In this document: positions 52,773 to 63,200 of the stretch, piece after piece
Layout: the number at the start of each line of letters is the position of its first letter
Position numbering within the stretch: position 1 is the stretch's first letter
Assembly: GCA_028285545.1 (NCBI GenBank)
Contig: JANQPA010000003.1
Coordinates: 42,044 to 106,043, forward strand
Source: Saprospiraceae bacterium
GTDB taxonomy: Bacteria > Bacteroidota > Bacteroidia > Chitinophagales > Saprospiraceae
Reading direction: 5' to 3'
DNA length: 64,000 bases
The notes under the pieces: generated by a model
The model's input: only the letters and a program-made list of their open reading frames with translations
The model's database searches: none
What the model was told of the DNA's origin: nothing
Translations under genes and position numbers: made by a program

Positions 52773-53830
52773 TTAATAATAGGTAATTTCACAATAAAAT
52801 GAGTGTTATTGGAAATGGAGATCCCCTGCTTATGAATTAATTGATATCTGGATTCTATATTTTTCAAGCCAATATTAAAAGAGTTAAGATTTTTTGGGGC
52901 TTTAGTGATGTTGTTTTTGACCGTAATATTCTCTTCATCGGAATACACATCAATCTGAAGGGCATTTTGGGCGTCCATAACATTGTGTTTGACGGTATTT
53001 TCAAGAAGCATTTGTAGAGTTAGAGGCGGAATTTTTGACTTCAATGCTTCTTTTTGTATATCGATGCGGCAGTTGATATTTGGACCGTATTGTGTTTTCA
53101 AAAGAAAAAGGTAAAATTGAACAATGGACAGTTCTTCGTCGAGAAAGACCAATTTAGAATGATAGCTATTTAAGGTATAATTGTATAGGTTGGCCAATCC
53201 TCTTATGAATTTTTCTGCTGTCTTGGCATCTTTATAAGCCAGAGAGGATATGGTATTTAAATTGTTGAATAAAAAATGGGCACTTAGGTGGGATTTAAGC
53301 GCCTTTAACTGCAAATCAATCTGCTTGCGCTCAAATTTAACGGCCTCTATCTGCACCCGAGCATAGGAGTAATAAGAATAAAGAGCGAAATAGATGATAT
53401 TGTATACAAATATCAAAATGAATAAAATAATGGCAAGCTTTATCAATCCACTCTGATAAACTTCGGGAGCTATACTTCCAAAAACTTGAATATAAAGGTA
53501 AAAGGCAGAGTTGATAATCAAAAAGGCTATCGTAAATTCGGAAACAAGTCCTGCAAAAATTCTTGCCAATAAATTCGTTTTCCAGGGAATATATTGATCT
53601 AACTTCCTGGAAATAAAATAGATTAGGAAAGAAATAATTATTCCTAATGCCCCGGACAATGTTGCTTCTCCAAAGCCAAATGCCTTTTCCACGCTATCTG
53701 AGGAGAAATAATAATACAATAGCACACCTAATATTAGGCCAATAAGGGATATCAATAGGTGATTTTTCAAATTCTTATGGTCAAATGGTTTTGGCAATCT
53801 CATGCAACAAAGGTAAACAACATAAGCCAT
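52769..53830 (-). CDS. LytS-type sensor histidine kinase
   Basis: A 353-residue kinase with about four membrane helices (residues 24-155) and a cytoplasmic His_kinase/ATPase module. The phospho-acceptor is His185 in SAHFLFNNLNTISSLAY; the N box is LQMLLENTVKHNVMDA and the C-terminal IGLKNIESRYQLIH block supports the lid region. It is the first gene of an operon with the pseudokinase and the LytTR regulator. A start at Met10 (MRLPKPFDHKN) is possible. Signal unknown. Confidence 0.88.
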   Translation of the reverse strand: MAYVVYLCCMRLPKPFDHKNLKNHLLISLIGLILGVLLYYYFSSDSVEKAFGFGEATLSGALGIIISFLIYFISRKLDQYIPWKTNLLARIFAGLVSEFTIAFLIINSAFYLYIQVFGSIAPEVYQSGLIKLAIILFILIFVYNIIYFALYSYYSYARVQIEAVKFERKQIDLQLKALKSHLSAHFLFNNLNTISSLAYKDAKTAEKFIRGLANLYNYTLNSYHSKLVFLDEELSIVQFYLFLLKTQYGPNINCRIDIQKEALKSKIPPLTLQMLLENTVKHNVMDAQNALQIDVYSDEENITVKNNITKAPKNLNSFNIGLKNIESRYQLIHKQGISISNNTHFIVKLPIIK

Positions 53831-53849
53831 CTTAAAATTTGGAAGTAAA

Positions 53850-53985
53850 GTTGAAGTAGATAGAATTAGGTAGAAGTAGTTTGAAGTAGATAGCAGTAAA
53901 TAGAAATATCTAACTATTAAACTTCTATAATACTTCTACTATACTTCTATTTACTTCCATCTTACTTCTATTATACTTCTAAACA
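53850..53985. repeat. clustered GAAGTAGATA/TACTTCTAT repeats
   Basis: The first half holds several GAAGTA/TAGAAGTAG units and the second half many TACTTCTA/TTACTTC units, so the stretch can fold back on itself as an imperfect long hairpin with AATATCTAACTATTAAAC in the middle. It is in the gap upstream of the LytS operon and the SDHY-repeat gene's 3' end. It belongs with the other GTAGAA-rich hairpins in this window. Confidence 0.5.
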
Positions 53986-54054
53986 ATTCAATTAACAGTC
54001 GGAGAATTTCTAAAAAACTTAAGACAACTTATGCTATTTACAATAGAATACCTG

Positions 54055-55419
54055 TTAGTTCAAAGCTTTTAAAACACGGCCATAATAGGTTTCAGATCTT
54101 ATAGTTTTCGCAGCTCTTTTATAAGCATCTTTTGCGCGGTCAGAAGAACGATTTACCTGGTTTGAAAGGGCCACCAGTATGGAAGACAGCCGGCTATCTG
54201 AGTTAATGTCAGCGGCAGCATTCAAGATTTTAACCAGCTGATCTTCAGATAATTTATCCCCTGCTATGGATTTATAAAAATTACCTGCATAATGATCGGA
54301 AAGCTTATTGACCAAACCAAGTAGGTTATCAAAGCTTTCAGCATCATTGGCCGGCCTTTTGCTCCACAGCTGCTTCAACACCCCAACAATGTAATGATCA
54401 GAGCCTATGTCATCCATTATGGTGATTAACTCATTATAGGCTGTGCTGGACATGTTTTCTTCATTAATAATCTTTTTGACAATTTGAGAGCGATAATGAT
54501 CGGAACCTATCTCTTTTGATAATGCCAGGATTTGGCTGATATTTTGAGAATTAAGGTCCCTTTTACGCATAATTTCAAAAACAATCTGGCTGATATAGTG
54601 ATCTGAACCAATGTCTTCGGACATTTTTAACAAGGTTCCTAAATTTGAATCAGTCATGGAGTTGTCATTAATGACAGTTTTCAGGATTTGCGTTTTATAG
54701 TGATCTGAACCTAAACTTTTGCTGGCTTTAATATAGGCATCCGTTGTCTGTGAATTTGCCAGAAACGCTTTTTGATTACTCTTTAGAATTTGAGATAAAT
54801 AATGATCGGAACCTATTTTTTGAGCAGCGTGGTCTATTACTCCTATTAATTCATTATTGTTTAGGTTTTTCTTGAGCAATAATTTCAAATAGGCAGATTT
54901 CACATGGTCGCTCTCCATTTTACCAACCTCATTAAATACTGCATTGACTCCTCCCCGATTGTAGAAGCGATCTACTCTGGTTTTTGCTGCGATGGTAGTG
55001 GTCCTTACCACTTCAGTCAATATTTCCGCTAGCCAGGATTTGCCTTCAGGGTTATAATCTTTTTCCCGGTGGTTTACATAATATTTTCTGATCAAATTCC
55101 CGGTACGATCAGATTCAATGAGAATGCGGCGTCTGTTTCCAAAGGAAGATTTGGTAATTTCAATAAAGCCACCTTCAGTAATAGCAATGATGTCCTTGTC
55201 ATCATCAGAAAGAGTAACATCTCCCTCATATTCTATTCTAAAATCTTTGTTGTTGTCAGTGATATGGATGGTCCGCCTCCCATCTTTAGTGGTAATACTG
55301 GTACTTCGATTGGAACGCTTTTGACTAAAGACTTCATTCGGCTGGATAAATAGAAAGGTCAGAATGATTAAAGCTAGAAAGTTTCCTTTTGTGAATAATG
55401 ATTTTTGCATATCCTTCAT
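54055..55419 (-). CDS. secreted protein with nine 34-residue SDHY repeats
   Basis: A 454-residue exported protein with a signal peptide (hydrophobic about 14-27, ending VFSQ). Residues about 38-120 form a beta-rich domain (TTKDGRRTIHITDNN, ISKSSFGNRRRILIESDRTG read in short blocks). Residues about 155-454 are helical repeats marked by GSDHYxxQIL: the Ser falls at 170, 204, 238, 272, 306, 340 and 374 (exactly 34 apart), then degenerate units at 407 and 442. The 34-residue period is that of TPR-like solenoids. Similar SDY-type repeats follow some M56/BlaR1-like proteins in other phyla. Function unknown. Confidence 0.7.
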   Translation of the reverse strand: MKDMQKSLFTKGNFLALIILTFLFIQPNEVFSQKRSNRSTSITTKDGRRTIHITDNNKDFRIEYEGDVTLSDDDKDIIAITEGGFIEITKSSFGNRRRILIESDRTGNLIRKYYVNHREKDYNPEGKSWLAEILTEVVRTTTIAAKTRVDRFYNRGGVNAVFNEVGKMESDHVKSAYLKLLLKKNLNNNELIGVIDHAAQKIGSDHYLSQILKSNQKAFLANSQTTDAYIKASKSLGSDHYKTQILKTVINDNSMTDSNLGTLLKMSEDIGSDHYISQIVFEIMRKRDLNSQNISQILALSKEIGSDHYRSQIVKKIINEENMSSTAYNELITIMDDIGSDHYIVGVLKQLWSKRPANDAESFDNLLGLVNKLSDHYAGNFYKSIAGDKLSEDQLVKILNAAADINSDSRLSSILVALSNQVNRSSDRAKDAYKRAAKTIRSETYYGRVLKALN

Positions 55420-55574
55420 TTTTTTTGGTTGATGCTACGAATTTAGAAGGGATAAATAGCTCAAAAAAGTGAATTGTACTGAATCCCCATTTTAATGTAC
55501 TGAACTGCATAAATCTTTAATCATTGAATTTATTAGAGACTTCCAGTAATCTATTTGGCTTTATTTGAATAATA

Positions 55575-55609
55575 AAAAATTAGATTAAGCAGAGGATTAC
55601 TAAGCTTGG
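55575..55609. repeat. dispersed palindromic repeat, left half (copy C), split by the IS
   Basis: The stretch up to AGAGGATTACTAAGCTTGG matches the left half of copy A (from about 12696) with a few changes, and continues after the IS as GGTAAGCC (57122-57129), matching 12737-12744. The right half of the palindrome is not found beyond. Confidence 0.6.
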
Positions 55610-57113
55610 AAAGAGTATTGATTACCCATAAGTTTTCAAGTTCTTTGACATATTGAATGTAATAATTTGTATTATAGTAGATGATGCCATTTACACACCA
55701 TTACCAGCAATTAGAAGAGCATAGTCATCTAGGCGATCAACGACTTAATAAACGCTATAGTCAGATATGTAAGCAACTCAGTAACGATATATCTAGCAGT
55801 ATTCCAGCCAATCATGCTGATCGGGATCAATCTAAGGCCACTTATCGTTTTTTTAGTAATGCTAAGATTAGCCCGGATAAATTGATAGCCGGTCATGTAT
55901 CGGCCTGTTTTGCCAAGGTGAATGAGCAAGATCAAAGTTTTTACCTTGTGCTGCAAGATACTACTGGAGTTGTTTACACGGGTAAGAAGGGAGCGGCTCA
56001 ACTGGGCCCACTCAATTATAAGCACAACCGTGGTTTTTACCTTCATAGCAGTTTGTTAACTAGTTGTTCGGGAGTTCCTTTAGGGGTATTCAAGCAAAGT
56101 TTTATCGAACGAACTCAAGCCGGTTTAGGTCAAGGAGGTCAAAGACGACAATGGCCAATCGAACAAAAAGAGACTTATCGCTGGTTGGCTCATTTTAAAG
56201 CTACTCAGGACTATTTTCGCCACTACCCTAATTTACAAATATTGGAAATAGCTGATCGAGAAGCTGATTTTTATGAGTTTTTAGTGGCCTATGACAGTAC
56301 GCTAGCTAAAAATGTTCATTATCTGATTCGTTCAAAACATGATCGGCGTATAGCCAATACCAAAGATCAGACGATTCAAAAACGCTTGGCTCAAAGTCCT
56401 ATTAGAGGTCAATATCAAGTTGAACTAACGGACAGACGAAAAGCTAAAAAAAGGATAGCCCAAGTTCAGCTTCGTTATGAACAACTCCGTTTACAGCTAC
56501 ATAAGCCCCAAGGGGATAAAAAGAATTTAGCGCCCTTGGATGTATTTGTGATCCAAGTCCAAGAACCGTATCCTCCCAAAGGAACTAAAGCAGCTAATTG
56601 GACACTATTGACTTCTTACCCAGTACTAGATTTAGCTACTGCCAAGCAACTGGTCAAGTATTATGCTTTACGTTGGTTAATTGAGCGCTTTCACTACATC
56701 CTTAAGCAAGGAGCCAATATTGAACAATTACAACTTCATACGCCTGATCGACTCAAAAATGCCATTACAGTCTACAGCATTATCACTATAACTATCATGC
56801 GACTAAATTATCTGGCCAGAAAGCATCCTAATACCAATATTTATCAGGCCGGTATCTCTATCATCGAATATCAGGCCCTTTATCAGTATCTGAATCAGTT
56901 CGTCAATAAACGGATTGAATTCAAGGCAGAGCACCCACCCGATATCGGAGACTTTGTTAATCATCTGGCCCTGCTAGGTGGTTTTATTAAAGCTAAACGG
57001 CAGCCTTTTCCCGGTTTGAAAACAATGTGGATTGCATTAGCCAAATTCCGCCTAATACTTAATACATTCAATATGTCAAAGAACTAATCACTTATGGGTA
57101 ATCAATACTCTTT
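55610..57113 (+). mobile_element. IS4-family insertion sequence, intact
   Basis: A 1504-bp element bounded by long inverted repeats. The outer 24 bases of each end (AAAGAGTATTGATTACCC..., 55610-55633 and complement at 57090-57113) are identical. After a short mismatch, a second block (AGTTCTTTGACATATTGAATGT, about 55639-55660 and its complement at 57064-57085) also matches. The outside flanks CTAAGCTTGG (55600-55609) and CCAAGCTTGG (57114-57123) look like a 10-bp target duplication with one change; because this site is itself a palindrome, the ends could be shifted. It carries one full transposase gene. Confidence 0.85.
55681..57087 (+). CDS. IS4-family transposase
   Basis: A 468-residue DDE transposase. 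The N-terminal DNA-binding domain resembles that of Tn5 (GDQRLNKRYSQICKQL, then ATYRFFSN). The catalytic residues are Asp93 in VLQDTTGVVYT, Asp192 in EIADREADFYEF, and Glu335, which sits in an exact YREK signature Y328-x2-R331-x3-E335-x6-K342. There is no frameshift or internal stop, so it is likely active. The stop codon lies within the right inverted repeat. Two adjacent ATG codons are possible starts (55681 and 55684). Confidence 0.93.
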   Translation: MMPFTHHYQQLEEHSHLGDQRLNKRYSQICKQLSNDISSSIPANHADRDQSKATYRFFSNAKISPDKLIAGHVSACFAKVNEQDQSFYLVLQDTTGVVYTGKKGAAQLGPLNYKHNRGFYLHSSLLTSCSGVPLGVFKQSFIERTQAGLGQGGQRRQWPIEQKETYRWLAHFKATQDYFRHYPNLQILEIADREADFYEFLVAYDSTLAKNVHYLIRSKHDRRIANTKDQTIQKRLAQSPIRGQYQVELTDRRKAKKRIAQVQLRYEQLRLQLHKPQGDKKNLAPLDVFVIQVQEPYPPKGTKAANWTLLTSYPVLDLATAKQLVKYYALRWLIERFHYILKQGANIEQLQLHTPDRLKNAITVYSIITITIMRLNYLARKHPNTNIYQAGISIIEYQALYQYLNQFVNKRIEFKAEHPPDIGDFVNHLALLGGFIKAKRQPFPGLKTMWIALAKFRLILNTFNMSKN

Positions 57114-57258
57114 CCAAGCTTGGTAAGCCCTTTCCAAATAATAGAAGGAGAAATACAAATTCGATTTGTCATTACTCCTAGTTTCTAGGAGCAGGCTGCG
57201 CTACCAATCACAAGTAGCTCATAAATCATCTATTACTCAATTCGAAAAATCTTCAAAA
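57114..57258. promoter_or_regulatory. leader of the giant repeat protein, just behind the IS
   Basis: Between the IS end and the giant gene are two small hairpins: ACAAAT-TCG-ATTTGT (57155-57169) and CTCCTAG-TTT-CTAGGAG (57175-57191). No exact TAnnTTTG box is seen, so the gene's promoter may have been displaced or may come from the IS. Confidence 0.4.
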
Positions 57259-60200
57259 ATGAAAAATAGTATAAACTTAACACCGACCTACTTGATTGCA
57301 ATTCAAGAAATCTTTTTCGTTTTCCTTTTTTTAATACTATGCAGTACTTATGGAAAGGCACAAACCGTGCCTCAGATGATCGTCGGTACAGAAACAACTG
57401 TAAACTTCAGCCCCAATACTTCTTACTGGGATTTTACCATTCCTTCCAATGTTACGAATGGAGCTATTAAGTTAAAATCCTGGGGAGGGGATGGAGGTGT
57501 CCGAGGGATAAATAGTACCGTTGTGGCTAAAGGAGGCCAGGGTGCCTATCAGGAGATTTGGTTTAACATTGGATATGGCCAGAACATGATTCCTCCTTCT
57601 TCGACTGTCCGCTTTATCATCGGAGAAAAGGGAGATAATTACTATGGTCCCGATGTGGAAGGAGCTGCTGGTGGGGGTGCTACCGGCATTCTTTACAAAC
57701 CAAGTAATGATCCAAATTGGACCTTGTTGATGGTTGCCGGTGGTGGTGGTGGTGCATGGGCCGATTGCTGCTTAAATCGGGAAAGTGGTCAAGGAGGAAG
57801 AGCAACGGAGTGTGCTGGTGGGGAGAATTTTAATAGTTCTTCTGAAAGATGCCCAATATATTGTAATGGTAATGCAACTAATTTCATTAATCTAGCAGGT
57901 TCTTCTCCATTTGCAGGAACTAGCCCAGGATGGTCAAGCACATTATACAATAATGGATCACCAAGTCTTACCTCAACAATTGCACCCACAGGATCAGATG
58001 CCACCCTCTATAAGGATGACGAATTATGGTGGACTTATCAGCAAGAGGGTGGTTTTGGATTTGGTTCAGGTGGTTGGGGTTCACTCCTTCGAGCTGGAGG
58101 TGGCGGCGGATGGTCTGGTGCAACCAGTGGGTGTCGCAATGACGAATCGAACCATTACGGTGGCTATGGCGGAGGTTCAGGCTATAATTCAACTATAAAC
58201 ATAAATGGTCGTCCTACCCCGGTTCAGACTGCCGGTGGTACTACAAGCAACTCTTCGAATGGTAAAGTTATATACCAGATTGTAGAGTTTTGTCAACCAA
58301 TATACGCCACTGTATCAACCATTCCAGTAGGTTGCACCATCGGGGCATTGGGATCTGCTACAATCAGTCACTCAACGTTTGGTTATCCTTTCCAGCACCA
58401 GTATTCAATTACCAATGGGCCCAGTGGATTTACACTTCCCACTCCCAATGTCACAGGTATCTTTAACAACCTCCCGGTAGGCACTTATACCTACAAAGTC
58501 AAAAACAATAATGTAACTTCCTTTGATTGCTCTATCACGGGTAACTTCACTATTAGTACAGCCACGGGGGCCGGCCCAACTGCCCGGTGCAGAGACCTCA
58601 TCTTGTTGCCGCTTGCCAATACAACTAACTCTTCTGCGACCATCACTGTGGATGATATGGATAATGGTTCCTCTGATGAATGTGGGATTTCATCGCTCAG
58701 CCTCAGTAAGTATACCTTCACTTTGGCCGATGTCCCCCACAGTCCCATTGCCGTCACCCTCACTGCTACTGATGGTGATGGAAATACCGATACCGAAACT
58801 TGCAATGTAACGGTGCCCCCTCCCTGTGATCTGCACATCCACACACTAAGCCTGTCTAATGGCTGCCTCTCAAATAACACCTACGACCTGGTAGTGGATA
58901 TTTCTTACAGCAATTCCATTGCCCCTTTAGCTTATGAAGTTATTGGACTACAAGGTGGTTCAGGTTCAGGTACATCTGATGTACTGGCCACCACACCAGA
59001 CCTAATCACCTCCCTGGGTAATAATAGGTACCGTCTTGTTTATTACAACTTGCCAAGCACTATAGTTTCTCCCGCTGGTTTCTATACTTCCTATCGGATT
59101 AATGTCACCGATATGTCCTTTCCTTCTGAAGAACCCCTCTGTACAACTTCCAATACAACGAGTATAGGAGGCTCAAGCTCTGAACCCATCATGGCGGCAC
59201 CCAACATGAGTCAGGAAAATATTTGCAATGGTGCTAAGCCCTCTGTCATCATCGACTTTCTTGGTATAGCAGATGGGTATTCCTTCACGGCGACGGGAAC
59301 TGTGGGTGGTTTTACTGCAAGTGGTACCCGGACCACGGATAAGGCTCTTTTGGAAACCGCTTCTTTGAACGGTTTTGGGGACGTTGTATATACCATCACT
59401 CCTTTCACTTTAGATCCCAACGATAATAAATGCTTAGGTAAACCTTTCCAGGTAACCGTCCTGGTAGGATTTACTCAGCCAATCTGTAAACAAAATCCCA
59501 CTGTTACTATTACAGGAGCCGGGCCCTATACTTTGCTATCTTCTGATGTATTTGACGGCAATACCCCGGACTGCTCAGGAATGACCGTAACAAATATTTC
59601 CCCTGCTACCCTCACTTGTCAGGATATTGGAACTACTGTCTCGGTAACGGTGACTACCCAATATTTTAATTTTACTCAAAGCTGCACCTCTCAGGTCACC
59701 GTCGTGGATGATGGGCCTACTTTTACCTGCCCAGGACCTCAGATAGTGTATAGTGAATTGGGTAAATGTGAAGGCAAAGTCCCAGACCTTGTGGCACTGG
59801 TTAATGATGCGGCAGATAATTGTAGCCCTGTCACCCTGACTCAAAGTGTAGAACCCGGTACCCCTTTTGGTAAAGCTGTTAATGATCAGCTCTCTGTCAG
59901 CATTACGGCTGTTGATGCCAATGGCCATCAAAACAATACTTGTCAGGTCCAGCTAAGTTTGGCTTCTCAGGTCTATTGTCAGGACATCTCCGTCCAGCTG
60001 GATGCCAAGGGCAATGCTTCTATTACTGCCGGGGCTGTTATGAAGGAAGGTAGCGCAAACTGTGAAAAATTTGAGCTATCCCTGGATAAAAATACATTTG
60101 ATTGCTCCAATATTGGGGCCAATACGGTTACTCTAACAGCCACCGGAGCCAGTGAAAACACCTCAACCTGTACAGCTACCGTCACCGTTCAAGACAAGGC

Positions 60201-63200
60201 ACCTACTGCCCTTTGTAAGGATGCTACCGTTCAGCTCGATGCCACTGGCAATGGATCCATCACCACCGCTGATGTGGATAATGGCTCTAATGATGCCTGT
60301 GGCACAATGGACTTAAGTCTGGATCAATCCAGCTTTTCTTGTACAGATGTGGGGACCCATACCGTCACCCTTACCGTAACAGATAAAAATAAGAATACTG
60401 CCAAGTGTACTGCTACCATTACTGTGGAGGACAATGTGGCCCCAACAGTACGATGTAAGAAAGAGGTATCAGTACAGTTGGATGCAACTGGAAGTGGAAG
60501 CCTTAGCCCTTCACAGGTTGACGATGGTTCTTCTGATGCGTGTGGTATTGGGAACTCTTCGTTGAGTGTTTCCTCCTTCAGCTGTGCAGAATTAGGTACA
60601 AAGACGGTGACTTTGACGGTAACAGATAACCATGGTAATTCTGGTACCTGTACAGTAGCAATAAACGTTAAAGACAATGTCCCCCCAACAGTGAAATGTC
60701 AGGATGTGACAGTACAGTTGGATGCAACTGGAAGTGGAAGCCTTAGCCCTTCACAGGTTGATAATGGTTCTTCTGATGCGTGTGGCCTTGGGAGCTCTTC
60801 GCTGAGTGTTTCCTCTTTTGGCTGTGCCGATGTAGGTGCAAATACGGTGACCTTGATGGTGACTGACATCAAGGGAAAAAAGGGTAGCTGCACATCCACG
60901 GTGATGGTAGAAGATAATATCGCCCCGACAGTGAAATGTCAGGATGTAACCGTTCAGCTTGATGCCAACGGTAATGGATCCATCACCACTGCCGATGTTG
61001 ATAATGGCTCTAATGATGCTTGCGGTATAATGGACTTAAGTCTGGATCAATCCAGCTTTTCTTGTACAGATGTGGGGTCCCTTACCGTCACCCTTACCGT
61101 CACCGATAATAATGAGAATACTGCCAAGTGTACTGCTACCATCACCGTAGAAGACAATATTGCCCCTAAGGCCATGTGCTTTCCTTCTGTAGGAGTAAAA
61201 ATGGACGAAAATGATCAGTGGACTATTACACCACAAAGAGTTGATAATGGTTCTTTTGATGCCTGTGGTATTAAAAGCCTAAGTCTTGATAAAACAACTG
61301 TTACCTGTTCTGATCAATCCGTGACTTTAACCGTTACCGATAATAATGGCAATATAAGTACTTGCAAGACGATGCTAAGTATCTATGATTTTACCGCTCC
61401 TGTTCCAGATGTAGCTGCACTCCCTACTATTACTGCGGAATGTGACGTTACCCTCTCTGTTCCTACCGCCACGGATAATTGTGATGGTACCATTTTAGGG
61501 GTTACCGAATATGGTTTGACTTTCAATAGACAAGGAACTTATAAATTGGTTTGGGCTTTTGTGGATGCTAGTGGTAATTGGATAGGTCAACAACAAACTG
61601 TCATTATCAAAGATCTGTCTAAACCGGTACCAGACGTACCTTCCCTGCCTACTATTTATGGCAATTGTGGAACCCTTCCCTCTATTACCCCTCCTACCGC
61701 CACTGATAATTGCGCAGGTAAAATTATTGGAACCACTGGTGATCCGATGACTTATAATGCGCCAGGAAAATATACCATTAAATGGGATTTTGATGATGGC
61801 AATGGTAACATCCTAACCCAACTACAAGCTGTTATTATTAAGGATGAGACAGGGCCTGTACCCGATGTAGCTAATCTGTTTACTTATATTGTAGAATGTT
61901 CTGTTACGATAAGGGCTGTGCCTACTGCTACCGATAATTGTGCTGGAAAGACCATCAAGGGTACAACTACTGATCCTTTGACCTATACTGAGCAAGGTAC
62001 CTATACCATCAATTGGACTTACGATGATGGAAATGGAAATACAACTACTCAAAAACAGACGGTCATTGTTAAAGATATTTCTAAACCCGTACCCGATGTA
62101 GCTACTCTGCCTACTATCACAGGAGTATGTGCTGTAAGCGTTTCTCAGACGCCTACCGCCACGGATAACTGTGCAGGAACTATAATAGGCACTACTACAG
62201 ATCCCTTGTCCTACAGCTCCCAGGGTACCCACATCATCACCTGGTCTTTCGATGATGGAAATGGTAATGTGACCACTCAAAAACAAACGGTCATTGTGGA
62301 TGATATCACTAAGCCGATACCCGATGTTCCTACTCTGCCTACCATTACAGAGGAGTGTTTTGCTCAAGTTATTAAGGCTCCTACTGCTACGATAAATTGT
62401 GATGGAAAGACCATCGTGGGTAAAACTTCTGATCCACTAATCTATTTTACCCAAGGCACTCATATCATCAACTGGACCTTCGATAATGGTAATGGTAATA
62501 CAACCACACAAAAACAAACGGTCATTGTTAAGGATGTTTCTAAACCAGTGCCCGATGTAGCTAATCTGCCTACTATTACTGGCGAATGCTCCGCAAGCAT
62601 TAAAGTGTTCCCCACTGCTAATGATAATTGCCAAGGAATGATTGGAGGCAATACCTCTGATCCAATAACCTATACTGAACAAGGAACCTATACCATCACC
62701 TGGTCTTTTGATGATGGCAATGGAAATGTAGCTACTCAAACCCAAACTGTCATCGTAAAGGATGTCACTAAGCCAGTACCCGATGTGGCTACACTGCCTA
62801 CAATCAATGGAGAATGCTCCGCAAGCGTTTCTCAAACACCTACTGCTACCGATAACTGTGCAGGTACTATAATAGGCACTACCACTGATCCCTTATCCTA
62901 CTCTTCCCAGGGAACTTATATCATCACCTGGTCTTTTGATGATGGCTATGGGAATGTGGCCACACAAACACAAACGGTCATCGTGGATGATGTCACTAAG
63001 CCAGTGCCCGATGTGGCTACGCTGCCTACTATTACTGGAGAATGCTCCGCAAGCATTTCTCAGACGCCTACAGCTACAGATAACTGTGCAGGTACTATAA
63101 TAGGCACCACTAATGATCCCCTGTCCTACTCTTCCCAGGGCACGCACACTATTACCTGGACTTTTGATGATGGCAATGGTAATGCAACCACTCAAACTCA

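Noticed and set aside
55602..57121. Larger IS boundaries including AAGCTT at each end
   Set aside because: AAGCTTGG is part of a palindromic target site; with the inner boundaries the flanks form a near-perfect 10-bp direct repeat, with the outer ones no duplication is seen.
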